64,000 nt of DNA, from assembly GCF_003063435.1 (NCBI RefSeq), contig NZ_NESL01000002.1:1-64000 (forward strand), in the 5' to 3' direction. The stretch's first letter is position 1. Each line of letters starts with the position of its first letter. The DNA is from Limnohabitans sp. 2KL-1 (GTDB taxonomy: Bacteria > Pseudomonadota > Gammaproteobacteria > Burkholderiales > Burkholderiaceae_C). The position numbers were made by a program, and so were the translations under genes. This document shows positions 26,634 to 35,553 of this stretch, in pieces. The notes under the pieces were generated by a model. That model did no database searches, had not been told where the DNA came from, and saw only the letters and a program-made list of their open reading frames with translations.

Positions 26634-27374
26634 ATGACCACCGCCACCGCCACCGCCACCCATTTCGCCCCCGGCCTTGCCATTCAAGGCTTCACCGCCC
26701 CCTTGGCACTGTCCCAGTTCAAGCTCATCGCGTTTGACATGGATTCGACGCTCATCAGCATCGAGTGCGTGGACGAGATCGCCGATGCCGTGGGCCGCAA
26801 GGCCGAGGTGGCGGCCATCACCGAAGCGGCCATGCGCGGCGAGATCACCGATTTCAAGGACAGCCTGCGCCGCCGTCTGGCGCTGCTCAAGGGCGTGACG
26901 CTGGCCGACATGGAACGCGTCTACACCGAGCGCCTGAAGATCAACCCCGGCGCAGCAGATCTGATTGCGGCCTGCCAGAAGGCGGGCATGAAAGTGCTGC
27001 TGGTCTCGGGCGGCTTCACTTTCTTTGCAGACCGCGTCAAAGACCGCTTGAAGATCGACTTCGCCCGTTCCAACCGGCTGGAAATTGTCAATGGCGAGCT
27101 GACCGGGGGCCTGGTCATGCAAAGCTGGGGCGACATTTGCGATGGCGCAGAAAAACGCCGCACCTTGCTCGAAGTGGCATCCCTGCTGGGCATCGAACCG
27201 CACGAATGCATCGCCATGGGCGACGGCGCGAACGATCTGCCCATGATGGGCGTCTGTACTGAAGCGGGGGGTCTGTCGGTGGCCTACCACGCCAAACCCA
27301 AGGTGCGTGAGCAAGCCATGGTGGCCATCAACGAAGGCGGACTCGACCGCCTGCTGGAAGTCGTCAAACCCTGA
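26634..27374 (+). CDS. serB: phosphoserine phosphatase
   Basis: This HAD-family enzyme completes serine synthesis by dephosphorylating phosphoserine. The 246-residue product has FDMDSTLISIECVDEIADAVG with the nucleophile D35 and acid D37, KVLLVSGGFTFFADRV (motif II serine), and GDGANDLPMM (motif IV). The N-terminus opens with a Thr/Ala run encoded by near-identical ACC GCC codons, so the start could be later, for example near the segment preceding LSQFKLIAFDMD. No ACT domain precedes the HAD part, unlike some relatives. Confidence 0.95.
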   Translation: MTTATATATHFAPGLAIQGFTAPLALSQFKLIAFDMDSTLISIECVDEIADAVGRKAEVAAITEAAMRGEITDFKDSLRRRLALLKGVTLADMERVYTERLKINPGAADLIAACQKAGMKVLLVSGGFTFFADRVKDRLKIDFARSNRLEIVNGELTGGLVMQSWGDICDGAEKRRTLLEVASLLGIEPHECIAMGDGANDLPMMGVCTEAGGLSVAYHAKPKVREQAMVAINEGGLDRLLEVVKP

Positions 27375-27387
27375 TGCATTGAACAGC

Positions 27388-27413
27388 GAATCAGTCATGT
27401 GCGCGACTGATTC
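27388..27413. other. 9-bp hairpin after serB
   Basis: GAATCAGTC (27388-27396) pairs perfectly with GACTGATTC (27405-27413) fourteen bases beyond the serB stop. There is no T-run, so it may attenuate or protect the transcript rather than terminate it. Confidence 0.4.
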
Positions 27414-27541
27414 CCCGCGTTAACCCTGAGGGTTTGGCCGTTTGTAAGTAGCCAGCTATCACCCGCTGCCCGGCCTCCGCTGAAATACTGGATCCGTCCT
27501 TTGCAAAGCCTGCAAAGACATCCAAATCAACGGAGACTTTC

Positions 27542-28168
27542 ATGCGCGTCATCCCCATCACCCAGAACGTTGAAGCCGCTGGCTGCGACGAAGAAAGCGG
27601 CGTCGTCCGCAAAGTCAACATGCCTTTGGCACGCCGCGACTTCCTCAAGGGGTCCGGCCTGCTGTTTGGCACCCTCGCTTCGGGCTCCATGCTCGCGGCC
27701 CTGGCCCCGTCCACCGCCTGGGCGCTGGAACTGAAGAAACTCTCCACCGCCGAGGGCCAGACCCTGATGGCCATGGGCCGTGTGTTGTTCCCCCACAAAA
27801 AACTGCCCGACGCGGTTTATGCGCTGCTGTCCAAAGACCTGGACGCCAAAGCTGCAGGTGACGCAGGTGCGGCCAAGATGCTTCAAGACGGCGTGGCCTA
27901 CCTGAACAAATCCACTGGCGGCAACTTTGCCAAGGCCAGCGCCAAGCAGCAATACGAATTGGTACTGAGCATGGAAGGCACAGCGTTCTTTGCCACCGTG
28001 CGCGGTCAGTGTGTCACATCGCTGTATGACAACGACATGGCCTATGCGGTGTTCGGCTACCCCGGCTCGGCCTGGGAAAAAGGCGGCTACATCACCCGGG
28101 GCTTTCAAGACCTCAAATGGTTGCCTGCCCCGTCCAAAGAAGCCAGCCCACCGCCCTTCATGGGCTGA
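27542..28168 (+). CDS. Tat-exported small subunit of a GMC dehydrogenase (gluconate 2-dehydrogenase subunit 3-like)
   Basis: The 208-residue product has a twin-arginine signal (RRDFLKGSG at 31-39, followed by LLFGTLASGSMLAALAPSTAWA). The mature part of about 145 residues resembles the small gamma subunit of membrane gluconate/2-keto acid dehydrogenases (EGQTLMAMGRVLFPHKKLPD, then LVLSMEGTAFFATVRGQCVTSLYDND and YPGSAWEKGGYITRGF). Such subunits carry the flavoprotein partner across the membrane by hitchhiking, since the partner has no signal of its own. The GMC oxidoreductase gene follows by 48 bp. Confidence 0.85.
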   Translation: MRVIPITQNVEAAGCDEESGVVRKVNMPLARRDFLKGSGLLFGTLASGSMLAALAPSTAWALELKKLSTAEGQTLMAMGRVLFPHKKLPDAVYALLSKDLDAKAAGDAGAAKMLQDGVAYLNKSTGGNFAKASAKQQYELVLSMEGTAFFATVRGQCVTSLYDNDMAYAVFGYPGSAWEKGGYITRGFQDLKWLPAPSKEASPPPFMG

Positions 28169-28216
28169 TACCGGCTGCACATCGCATAGACCCCCCACAG
28201 AATACAGAGGATTGAC

Positions 28217-29785
28217 ATGGCTAAATTTGATTTCAATGACGACTCCGTGGTCGTCATCATTGGTTCAGGCGCAGGCGGCGGCACATTGGCCAACGAACTC
28301 TGCCAAAAAGGCATCAAGGTGGTGTCGCTCGAAGCGGGCGCACGCCAATCGCAAGAATCGTTCATCAACGACGAATGGAAGTCGTTCAGCCAGCTGGCCT
28401 GGCTGGACGCCCGAACCACTTCGGGCTCCTGGCGCGTGGCCAAAGACTTTGCCGGTCTGCCTGCCTGGATCTGCAAAACCGTGGGTGGCACCACCACCCA
28501 CTGGGCCGGGGCTTCACTGCGCTTTCAAGAGCATGAGTTCCGCACCAAAACCGTTTACGGCAACGTGGCCGGTGCCAACCTGCTGGACTGGCCCGTCACG
28601 CTGGACGAGCTGGCCCCCTACTACGCCAAAGCCGAAAACAAAATGGGCGTGACCCGCACCAACGGCATCCCCGGCCTGCCGGGCAACAACAACTTCAAGG
28701 TCATGCACGCCGGGGCCACCAAGCTCGGCTACAAGGAAGTGCACACCGGCAACATGGCGATCAACAGCCAACCCCGCGACGGCCGCGGCCGCTGCATGCA
28801 GCTGGGTTTTTGCTTCCAGGGCTGCAAAAGCGGTGCCAAATGGTCCACGCTGTACACCGAGATTCCGCGTGCCGAAGCCACCGGCCATTTTGAGCTGCGC
28901 CCGCAGTCGCATGTCACCCGCATCGAGCACAACGCCGCAGGCAAAGTGACCGGCGTAGTCTACTTTGACAAGGACGGCAAAGAGCAACGCCAAAAAGCCC
29001 GCGTGGTTTGTGTGGCCGGTAACGCCATCGAAACGCCCCGCCTGCTCTTGATGTCGGAGTCCAGCAAGTTCAAGGACGGCTTGGCCAACTCCTCTGGCCA
29101 AGTGGGCCGCAACTACATGCGCCACATGACCGGCTCGGTGTATGCCGCCTTCAAGAACCCGGTCCACATGTACCGCGGCACCACCATGGCCGGTATCGTG
29201 CGCGACGAAGCGGCGCACAACCCCAGCCGGGGCTTTGTGGGCGGTTACGAGCTGGAAACCCTGTCGCTGGGCATCCCCTTCATGGCCGCCTTCCTGAACC
29301 CTGGTGGCTGGGGCCCTGAATTTTCCTGGTGGATGGACCACTACACCAACCTGGCCGGCATGTGGCTGGTGGGCGAAGACATGCCTCGCGAAACCAACCG
29401 CGTCACACTCAACAAGAACGTCAAGGACCAGTACGGCAACTACGCGCCTAACGTCCACTTTGACGACCATGACAACGACATCGCCATGCGCAACCACGCC
29501 TTCACACAGGCCGAGCGCATCTACAACGCGGCCGGGGCCATCAAGACTTTCCGCACGCCACCCTACCCGTCCACCCACAACATGGGCACTTGTCGCATGA
29601 GCGCCAGACCCGAAGACGGCGTGGTCAACAAATGGGGACAATCGCACGACATCAGCAACCTGTTTGTCAGCGACGGCAGCCAGTTCACCACTGGCGGCGC
29701 AGAAAACCCCACTTTGACGATCGTGACGCTGGCCATTCGCCAAGCCGATCAGATCGCCAAATTGATGACCGAAAAAGCGCTTTGA
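28217..29785 (+). CDS. GMC-family FAD-dependent dehydrogenase
   Basis: The 522-residue flavoprotein starts with the FAD-binding motif VVIIGSGAGGGTLANELC. Its C-terminal GMC_oxred_C domain shows PSTHNMGTCRMS and DGSQFTTGGAENPTLTIVTLAIRQA, which contribute the active-site His/Asn region. Such large subunits oxidise sugar acids or alcohols in the periplasm and pass electrons to a cytochrome c. No three-heme cytochrome subunit is adjacent; a small monoheme cytochrome appears about 1.1 kb on. The sequence also contains a CFQGCKSGAKWS cysteine pair, as in related multi-subunit dehydrogenases. Substrate is unknown. Confidence 0.9.
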   Translation: MAKFDFNDDSVVVIIGSGAGGGTLANELCQKGIKVVSLEAGARQSQESFINDEWKSFSQLAWLDARTTSGSWRVAKDFAGLPAWICKTVGGTTTHWAGASLRFQEHEFRTKTVYGNVAGANLLDWPVTLDELAPYYAKAENKMGVTRTNGIPGLPGNNNFKVMHAGATKLGYKEVHTGNMAINSQPRDGRGRCMQLGFCFQGCKSGAKWSTLYTEIPRAEATGHFELRPQSHVTRIEHNAAGKVTGVVYFDKDGKEQRQKARVVCVAGNAIETPRLLLMSESSKFKDGLANSSGQVGRNYMRHMTGSVYAAFKNPVHMYRGTTMAGIVRDEAAHNPSRGFVGGYELETLSLGIPFMAAFLNPGGWGPEFSWWMDHYTNLAGMWLVGEDMPRETNRVTLNKNVKDQYGNYAPNVHFDDHDNDIAMRNHAFTQAERIYNAAGAIKTFRTPPYPSTHNMGTCRMSARPEDGVVNKWGQSHDISNLFVSDGSQFTTGGAENPTLTIVTLAIRQADQIAKLMTEKAL

Positions 29786-29838
29786 GCTGAAAGCGCCACC
29801 CAAGATGTCCCAGATTGTTCTAGCCGCAGGAGCGCGCC

Positions 29839-30210
29839 ATGTGTGAATATTTTGTCAAAGCTGACCCCATCCAGTATGAGCAACGCTCACGCACGGTGCG
29901 CATCAAAAACGTGTTGACCAGCATCCGACTGGAAAACATGGTCTGGGACATCCTGGCCGAAATGGCCGAAGAAGAAGGCTGCACCACCAACGCCCTGATC
30001 GCCAAATTTCACGAAGAAATCCTGGCGCACCGGGGGGAGGTGCCCAACTTTGCATCGTTCTTGCGGGTCACCAGCATGCGTTACCTGCACCGCTCGATGA
30101 TGAACCTGGAAAAGCAACTCAACCCGCCGCCCCAGGTGGCCATGCCCATCACCGCACGCGCTGGGGGGGCCATCGCGCCCCCAAAGATGCTGGCGGCAGT
30201 GGGCAGGTAA
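29839..30210 (+). CDS. ribbon-helix-helix domain protein
   Basis: The 123-residue protein carries an RHH_4-type segment (RTVRIKNVLTSIRLENMVWDI, followed by LAEMAEEEGCTTNALIAKFHEEI). That would form the beta strand and two helices of a DNA-binding dimer. The C-terminal part has VTSMRYLHRSMMNLEKQL. It lies 53 bp after the GMC dehydrogenase gene and 116 bp before gloA, so it may regulate either cluster. The first residues (MCEYFVKADPIQYEQRSR) match the usual N-terminus of the family as I recall it. Confidence 0.8.
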   Translation: MCEYFVKADPIQYEQRSRTVRIKNVLTSIRLENMVWDILAEMAEEEGCTTNALIAKFHEEILAHRGEVPNFASFLRVTSMRYLHRSMMNLEKQLNPPPQVAMPITARAGGAIAPPKMLAAVGR

Positions 30211-30326
30211 TCCATCTTTTCACTGCTTTGACCTGGAGAACCGAGCGGTCTCCAGAGGTCTTGTCACGCACTGTTCACAGCACGCGCGACAGCGGTTCCC
30301 TTGATTTTTCAACTTCTGAACTTGAC

Positions 30327-30863
30327 ATGAGCTTTCACACAGAATCCCATCCCGGCGTGAGCGCCAGCACGCCCGAACCCACACGCGGCTTTGTCTTCAA
30401 CCACGCGATGATGCGCATCAAGGACCCTGAGGTCAGTCTTGACTTTTACACCCGCATCATGGGCATGCGGGTGCTGCGCAAGCTGGACTTCCCCGAGATG
30501 AAGTTCTCGCTGTACTTTTTGCACCGCCAAGCCGACACCGAGTCGGCACCAGATGACGAGGGCGAGCGCACCGCCTGGACCTTCAGCCAGCGCGGCATTC
30601 TGGAGCTGACCCACAACTGGGGCACGGAAAACGACCCCGAATTCAAATACCACGATGGCAACGCCCAGCCGCAGGGATTTGGTCACATCTGTTTTTCGGT
30701 GCCCGACCTGGCCGCCGCCGTGGCCTGGTTTGACGAGAACCAGGTGACCTATGTGAAGCGACCAGATCAAGGCAAGATGAAAGACGTCGCTTTCATCAAA
30801 GACCCCGACGGCTATTGGATCGAAATCGTCCAGCCCGATTTGCTCAAACAACTGGGGCGCTGA
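30327..30863 (+). CDS. gloA: lactoylglutathione lyase (glyoxalase I)
   Basis: The 178-residue VOC protein matches the longer glyoxalase I class. It shows NHAMMRIKDPEVSLDFYTRIMGMRVLRKLDFPEMKFSLYFL, an ELTHNWGTE metal-site segment, GFGHICFSVPDL, and EIVQPD near the C-terminus. Metal ligands of the His/Glu type are present. It isomerises the methylglyoxal-glutathione adduct to S-lactoylglutathione. The start at 30327 is chosen since an upstream frame of 33 codons is not conserved-looking. It abuts the cytochrome gene (30864) directly. Confidence 0.93.
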   Translation: MSFHTESHPGVSASTPEPTRGFVFNHAMMRIKDPEVSLDFYTRIMGMRVLRKLDFPEMKFSLYFLHRQADTESAPDDEGERTAWTFSQRGILELTHNWGTENDPEFKYHDGNAQPQGFGHICFSVPDLAAAVAWFDENQVTYVKRPDQGKMKDVAFIKDPDGYWIEIVQPDLLKQLGR

Positions 30864-31166
30864 ATGAAAGCCGCACTGCTTTTGATATCCGGTCTGCTGC
30901 TGAGCGGCCAGGGCTGGGCCAATGAAGCGCTGGCCAAGAAAAATGGCTGCACGGGCTGCCACGCCATGGCCAGTGCCCTGGTCGGACCTGCATTCAAGGA
31001 CGTGGCCGCCAAATATGCCGATCAAGCAGATGCCAAGGACCAGCTGATCCAAAGCATTCGCCAGGGCAGCTCGGGCAAATGGGGCCAGATGGCCATGCCG
31101 CCTCAAGGCCAACTGCCTGCAGCCGATGCCCAAAAGCTGGCGCTTTGGGTGCTCAAATCCAAGTGA
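30864..31166 (+). CDS. small monoheme cytochrome c
   Basis: The 100-residue precursor has a signal peptide (residues 1-19, ending GWA), a CTGCH heme site at 29-33 and a likely methionine axial ligand at M78 (MAMPP). That is class I, c551/c552 type. It could accept electrons from the GMC dehydrogenase and feed an oxidase such as the cbb3 enzyme in this window. The gene begins immediately after gloA and is followed 16 bp later by a second VOC gene. Confidence 0.9.
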   Translation: MKAALLLISGLLLSGQGWANEALAKKNGCTGCHAMASALVGPAFKDVAAKYADQADAKDQLIQSIRQGSSGKWGQMAMPPQGQLPAADAQKLALWVLKSK

Positions 31167-31182
31167 ACGCCGCTCACCGACC

Positions 31183-31602
31183 ATGAAATACCTGCACACC
31201 ATGGTCCGGGTCGCGGACCTGGACACTTCACTGCGCTTTTACCGCGATGCACTGGGCCTGCAAGTGCTGCGCCAATTTGACGTGCCCGCCGGGCGCTTCA
31301 CCCTGGTCTATCTGGCCGCGCCCGGCGACAGCCAGGCGCAGATCGAACTGACGCACAACTGGGACGAAACCGGCTACACGCAAGGGCGCAACTTTGGTCA
31401 TGTGGCCTACGCCGTGGACGACATTTATGCCACCTGCCAACGGCTGCTGGACCACGGCGTACAAATCGTGCGCCCGCCCCGCGATGGCCACATGGCCTTT
31501 GTGCGCTCACCCGACCAGATTTCCATCGAATTGCTGCAACGCGGCACCCCCCAGCCACCGGTCGAACCCTGGGTCTCCATGCCCAACATCGGCCAGTGGT
31601 GA
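31183..31602 (+). CDS. second VOC/glyoxalase-type protein
   Basis: The 139-residue protein is a compact glyoxalase-fold member: MVRVADLDTSLRFYRDALGLQVLRQFDVPAGRFTL, IELTHNWDETGY, GFVY-like FGHVAYAVDDIYATC, and AFVRSPDQISIELLQ. It shares IELTHNWD with the longer gloA product two genes upstream, so the two are paralogues. The exact substrate is unknown; a second lactoylglutathione lyase is possible. The start at 31183 follows a short spacer from the cytochrome. Confidence 0.85.
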   Translation: MKYLHTMVRVADLDTSLRFYRDALGLQVLRQFDVPAGRFTLVYLAAPGDSQAQIELTHNWDETGYTQGRNFGHVAYAVDDIYATCQRLLDHGVQIVRPPRDGHMAFVRSPDQISIELLQRGTPQPPVEPWVSMPNIGQW

Positions 31603-31627
31603 AGCCGCTCTTAGAGGACCCCCACCC

Positions 31628-32446
31628 ATGACCTGTACCGTCTCGCCCGCTTGGGACACCGCCAGCCAGCAAGGCCATCCCGACTGGCCCCACCATTGGG
31701 CCGTGGCCTACATGCCCGGCTCCTTGCCCATGGGCGGTGTGGTGCCCATGACCCCCATCCACGCCTTTAGCAGCAGCCCCCGCGCCCTGCAACTGAAAAC
31801 ACAAACCAGCCTGAAACCGGTCCGCAGCGACATGGAACTCGGTGACTTGCTGGCGTTTGAAATATCGGATCTGCTCACACCCGAAGAAGCCGACGCCATC
31901 GTCACCGCCAGTGAACTGATGGGCTACCGCGACGAAGCGCCCGGCATCAACACCCCACCTGGCATGCGCATGAACAAATCGGTGCATTGGGTGGCCGACG
32001 ACCGCTTGCTCGATCCGCTGATGGCCCGCATGCGGCACCTGCTGCCGCCCGCCATCGACGGTCAGCCCCTGTACGGCCTGCTCAGCCAGCGCCTGAACAT
32101 GTACCGCTACGACGCCGACGATGTCTTCAACCGCCATGTGGACGGACAATGGCCCGGCTACAGCCTGAGCGAAGACCGCCGCCGGATGCTGCAATGGGGC
32201 GACAGCGTGCACTCGGGCCTGACCATGGTGCTCTACCTCAATGGCCCGGAAGACGGCGTGAGCGGCGGTTGCACCCGTTTGTTCCGGCGCGATGGCTCCT
32301 GGGTCGATGTGTTGCCCCGCAAAGGCTCGGCGGTGTTTTTCCGGCACGGCTTTGGCCCCGACTCGGTGGTGCACGAGGGCCGTCAGGTCGGTGCCGGGGC
32401 GTCCAAATATGTCGCCCGCATCAACATCATGTACGGGCAGGAGTGA
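31628..32446 (+). CDS. 2-oxoglutarate/Fe(II)-dependent dioxygenase
   Basis: The 272-residue product has the jelly-roll iron site: NRHVDGQW (H170, D172) and SVVHEG (H249). Basic residues in the C-terminal KYVARINIMYG could bind 2-oxoglutarate. It resembles prolyl-4-hydroxylase-like or PhyH-type fungal/bacterial oxygenases of unassigned substrate. The N-terminal 75 residues are a nonconserved-looking extension. It is the last gene in the redox cluster and converges on a DUF3820 gene, whose stop is one base away. Confidence 0.82.
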   Translation: MTCTVSPAWDTASQQGHPDWPHHWAVAYMPGSLPMGGVVPMTPIHAFSSSPRALQLKTQTSLKPVRSDMELGDLLAFEISDLLTPEEADAIVTASELMGYRDEAPGINTPPGMRMNKSVHWVADDRLLDPLMARMRHLLPPAIDGQPLYGLLSQRLNMYRYDADDVFNRHVDGQWPGYSLSEDRRRMLQWGDSVHSGLTMVLYLNGPEDGVSGGCTRLFRRDGSWVDVLPRKGSAVFFRHGFGPDSVVHEGRQVGAGASKYVARINIMYGQE

Positions 32447-32668
32447 TCAGCCGCGCCGGGCCGCACGCAAGGGTTTGAGCAAATCGCTCAGCCCGTTGTG
32501 GTCGATCTCTTGCATCAGCCGCAAAAGCTGACCCACCTCGCCTTTGGGAAAACCCTCACGGGCAAACCAGTTGAGGTAGTTGCCGGGTAGGTCGGCGATC
32601 AGCGTGCCCTTGTGTTTGCCAAAAGGCATGGGCATGCTGACCAGTTTTTCCAGGTCTTCGGGTTTCAT
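32447..32668 (-). CDS. DUF3820 family protein
   Basis: The 73-residue product contains the DUF3820 core MPFGKHKGTLIADLPGNYLNWFAREGF. A helix ending LLRLMQEIDHNGLSDLL follows. Homologues are annotated as putative quorum-sensing-regulated factors without firm function. The start at 32668 is chosen to begin MKPEDLEKLV. It ends exactly where the opposing dioxygenase gene ends and its start lies 10 bp past the end of the next hydrolase gene, so these share a transcript. Confidence 0.85.
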   Translation of the reverse strand: MKPEDLEKLVSMPMPFGKHKGTLIADLPGNYLNWFAREGFPKGEVGQLLRLMQEIDHNGLSDLLKPLRAARRG

Positions 32669-32678
32669 GGCGAAATCC

Positions 32679-33476
32679 TCAAGCCCTGCCCCAGAGCCAT
32701 TCACGCACCCGGGCATGGAAGGCCTCACGCCGCGAGATCATGACCCAATGCCCGCACGGCAAGCCTTGCACCGCGCTGCCGGGCGTGGCTGCGACTTTTT
32801 CCAGCCATCGGGCCGAATGGAACATGAAGGGCTTGCGCTCGCCATAGACAAACAGCAGTGGCATGGGCAACTGAATTTGCGCCGCACCCTTGAAGCCACC
32901 CGCCGTGCCGAACCACTGCATGGCATAGGGGTAGTTCATCTTGTGGGTGATGTTCTCTTGCGCCGTCGGGCAACGCAGCCCGCGGGCCATGGCGCGGGTC
33001 ATGCGGGTGCCCAGACTGCCGCCGATTTTCCAGGCCAAGGCCAGCCACACCTGGTAGCCCATCACCGATAACTTTTCCTTGACGCCCCAGCTGCGCAACA
33101 AGGCACCCGAATTGTGGTCCCCCACGTCCACCGCCACCACACGGGCCACGCGCTCAGGGTGGTACATGGCAAATTCGTAGCCAAAAATGCAGCCCCAGTC
33201 GTGCAGCATCAGCGTCACGGGCTGGCCCGGGCTGATGCGGTCCACGATCTGGCGAAGAAGCTGACACATGTCACCCAAGCTGGTGGCCGCAGGGCCGCTT
33301 TCAAAACCCGGCAGCGTCAGGCGCGCACAGATGGCGCGGTCCTGAAGCGCGGCCACCGTGCCGTTCCACAAGGCGCGGGTATCGGGCCAGCCGTGCAGCA
33401 TGAGGATGACTTCGTCACCCTGCCCTTGCAGCCAGACCTCGGTGCCGTTGACTTCGATGCAAAGTTCGGTGGACAT
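32679..33476 (-). CDS. alpha/beta hydrolase (HDWG nucleophile)
   Basis: The 265-residue product has LMLHGWPDTRALW (oxyanion region, 26-38) and LMLHDWGCIFGYEFA, in which D93 replaces the serine of esterases. That is the pattern of epoxide hydrolases and haloalkane dehalogenases. LFVYGERKPFMFHS and a late LPCGHWVMISR hold the acid and histidine. The start at 33476 is chosen over a longer frame whose N-terminus is poor. The substrate is not predictable from sequence; it shares a strand with the DUF3820 gene. Confidence 0.87.
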   Translation of the reverse strand: MSTELCIEVNGTEVWLQGQGDEVILMLHGWPDTRALWNGTVAALQDRAICARLTLPGFESGPAATSLGDMCQLLRQIVDRISPGQPVTLMLHDWGCIFGYEFAMYHPERVARVVAVDVGDHNSGALLRSWGVKEKLSVMGYQVWLALAWKIGGSLGTRMTRAMARGLRCPTAQENITHKMNYPYAMQWFGTAGGFKGAAQIQLPMPLLFVYGERKPFMFHSARWLEKVAATPGSAVQGLPCGHWVMISRREAFHARVREWLWGRA

Positions 33477-33635
33477 GTGGGTTTGAGTTTGGATGAGCCC
33501 AAGCCTTTGGGCGACGGTTTGAGGGGCGCGTGGGCTGATCGCCCGTGGTGGATTTGTTGGAGACCACCCCCGCGGGCGATGGCATGCAAACACACCAAGC
33601 AATCGCCCACGGGGTGGGCTTCTACAAGACAAGGA

Positions 33636-34832
33636 TCACAGCGCCTTGGCCAGACGCGCCACGCCTTCAAGGATCTTGTCTTCGCCCACCGTGGCAAAGC
33701 TCAGGCGGAAGGTGGCGTGGTCGGGGTGGGCGCAGAAAAACGGCGTGCCGGGCACAAAGGCCACGCCGTTGTCGATGGCGCGTTTGGCGAACACGTTGCC
33801 GTCTGCCACCTTGCCGCCTGCACCCGTCAGGCGCGCCCAGACGAACAGGCCGCCTTGGGGCTGCACAAACTCCACCGCATTACCCAGCTCACGGCGCAGT
33901 GCGTCGCCCATGGTTTGGGCACGTTTGGCATACACAGCACGCACTTTGTCCAAGGTGGCAGGCATGCGGCCCGCCAACAGGTATTGCGCGGCCGTGGCCT
34001 GGGCAAAGGTGCTGGTGTGGGCGTCGCTGAACTGCTTGCACATGGTGGCGCGGGCCAGCAACTCGGCGGGGGCGATCATCCAGCCCACGCGCAGCCCGGG
34101 CGACAGCACTTTAGAGAGCGACCCGCAATGCACCAGCAGCTCGCGGCTGCCGGGCACCGATGCGCTCATGGCCAGCAAGCTGGGCGGTGGTGTTTCGCCA
34201 AAATACAAATCGCCATAAGGGTCGTCTTCGACGATCAGGGTCTGGTGTTTGACCGCCATCTCGAGCACTTGGCGGCGGCGCTCGGCGCTGAGCAAGGCAC
34301 CGCTGGGGTTGCCAAAGGTGGGAATCAAATACACAAATTTGGGCTTGTGCTCGGCGATCAGCTTTTCAAGTTCGTCGGTTTTGACGCCGTGACCGTCCAC
34401 CGGGGCGCTGATGAGCTCAGCACCGTAGAGGCGAAAGCACTGGATGGTGGCCAAAAAGGTCGGGCCTTCCACGATCACCTTGTCGCCGGGGCTGATCATG
34501 GTCTTGCCGATCAAATCGAGCGCCTGCTGGCTGCCGGTGGTCACGATCAGCTGGTCGGCAGTCACGTCTTGGGCACCCTTTTGGGCCATGAAGTGGGCCA
34601 GTTGCTCACGCAGCGGGCCAAAGCCTTCGGTCGCGCCGTATTGCAGCGCCGCGCCGGGGTCTTGCGTCAGGGCCGCGTTGCTGGCTTCTCGGATGCCGTC
34701 CACGTCAAACATGGCGCTGTCCGGGAAGCCGCCCGCAAAACTGATGATGCCCGGCTTGCCCAAGAGCTTGAACAGCTCACGGATGGCGGAGGTTTCGACG
34801 TTGTTCAGGCGATCGGCAAATTGCAAAGACAT
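33636..34832 (-). CDS. PLP-dependent aminotransferase (LysN/2-aminoadipate or valine aminotransferase-like)
   Basis: The 398-residue product shows SFAGGFPDSAMF, QYGATEGFGPLREQL, VTTGSQQALDL, PTFGNPSGA, VEDDPYGDLYF and the PLP lysine K241 in GSLSKVLSPGLRVGW. This belongs to the aminotransferase family that includes 2-aminoadipate transaminases and MocR C-terminal domains. It lacks the MocR helix-turn-helix. Upstream in the same frame an antisense read-through of nth exists and is ignored. Divergent nth starts 69 bp away. Confidence 0.88.
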   Translation of the reverse strand: MSLQFADRLNNVETSAIRELFKLLGKPGIISFAGGFPDSAMFDVDGIREASNAALTQDPGAALQYGATEGFGPLREQLAHFMAQKGAQDVTADQLIVTTGSQQALDLIGKTMISPGDKVIVEGPTFLATIQCFRLYGAELISAPVDGHGVKTDELEKLIAEHKPKFVYLIPTFGNPSGALLSAERRRQVLEMAVKHQTLIVEDDPYGDLYFGETPPPSLLAMSASVPGSRELLVHCGSLSKVLSPGLRVGWMIAPAELLARATMCKQFSDAHTSTFAQATAAQYLLAGRMPATLDKVRAVYAKRAQTMGDALRRELGNAVEFVQPQGGLFVWARLTGAGGKVADGNVFAKRAIDNGVAFVPGTPFFCAHPDHATFRLSFATVGEDKILEGVARLAKAL

Positions 34833-34901
34833 GGTGGTGTATCTTCCCGGGTTGAATTGGCCCACATTTTGCCAACTTCTGCACACCCACTTTTCAACGC
34901 C

Positions 34902-35543
34902 ATGAAGCCCGCACAAATCGACTCTTTTTTTGCCACGCTGCAAGCCGCCAACCCCATGCCCGTGACCGAGCTGGAATACACCAGCGTGTTCGAGCTGCTG
35001 GCCGCCGTGCTGCTGTCGGCCCAGGCCACCGACGTGGGCGTGAACAAGGCCACGCGCAAGCTGTTCCCGGTGGCGGGCACGCCGCAAAAGATTTTGGACC
35101 TGGGGCTGGAGGGGCTGGAGAGCTACATCAAGACCATCGGTCTGTACCGCAGCAAGGCCAAGCACCTGATGGAAACCTGCCGCATTTTGGTGGAGCAACA
35201 CGGCGGCCAGGTGCCCCGCACCCGTGAAGCACTCGAAGCCCTGCCCGGCGTCGGCCGTAAAACCGCCAATGTGGTGCTGAACTCGGCGTTTGGCGAGGCG
35301 ACCATGGCGGTGGACACGCACATCTTTCGCCTCGGCAACCGCACGGGCCTGGCCCCGGGCAAAACGCCTTTGGAAGTCGAACAAAAGCTGCTCAAACGCA
35401 TCCCGGCCCAATATTTGGTGGATGCGCACCATTGGCTGATCCTGCACGGGCGCTATGTCTGCCAGGCCCGCAAACCCCTGTGCGGGCAGTGCGCGGTGGC
35501 GGCGTTTTGCGACTTTGAGCCCAAAACACCCGCTCAAGGCTGA
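34902..35543 (+). CDS. nth: endonuclease III
   Basis: This DNA glycosylase/AP lyase removes oxidised pyrimidines. The 213-residue product has the helix-hairpin-helix LPGVGRKTANVV with the catalytic K120 and D138 (AVDTHIF). The four cysteines of the [4Fe-4S] cluster lie at 187, 194, 197 and 203 (C-X6-C-X2-C-X5-C). The start at 34902 yields the standard N-terminus; the longer upstream frame is antisense to the aminotransferase. It converges on the serine hydrolase gene with a 10-bp gap. Confidence 0.96.
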   Translation: MKPAQIDSFFATLQAANPMPVTELEYTSVFELLAAVLLSAQATDVGVNKATRKLFPVAGTPQKILDLGLEGLESYIKTIGLYRSKAKHLMETCRILVEQHGGQVPRTREALEALPGVGRKTANVVLNSAFGEATMAVDTHIFRLGNRTGLAPGKTPLEVEQKLLKRIPAQYLVDAHHWLILHGRYVCQARKPLCGQCAVAAFCDFEPKTPAQG

Positions 35544-35553
35544 AGCGCTCGCT

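Noticed and set aside
33114-34900. Upstream extension of the nth frame
   Set aside because: The extension is antisense to an aminotransferase and hydrolase. Endonuclease III starts at 34902 with the standard N-terminus.
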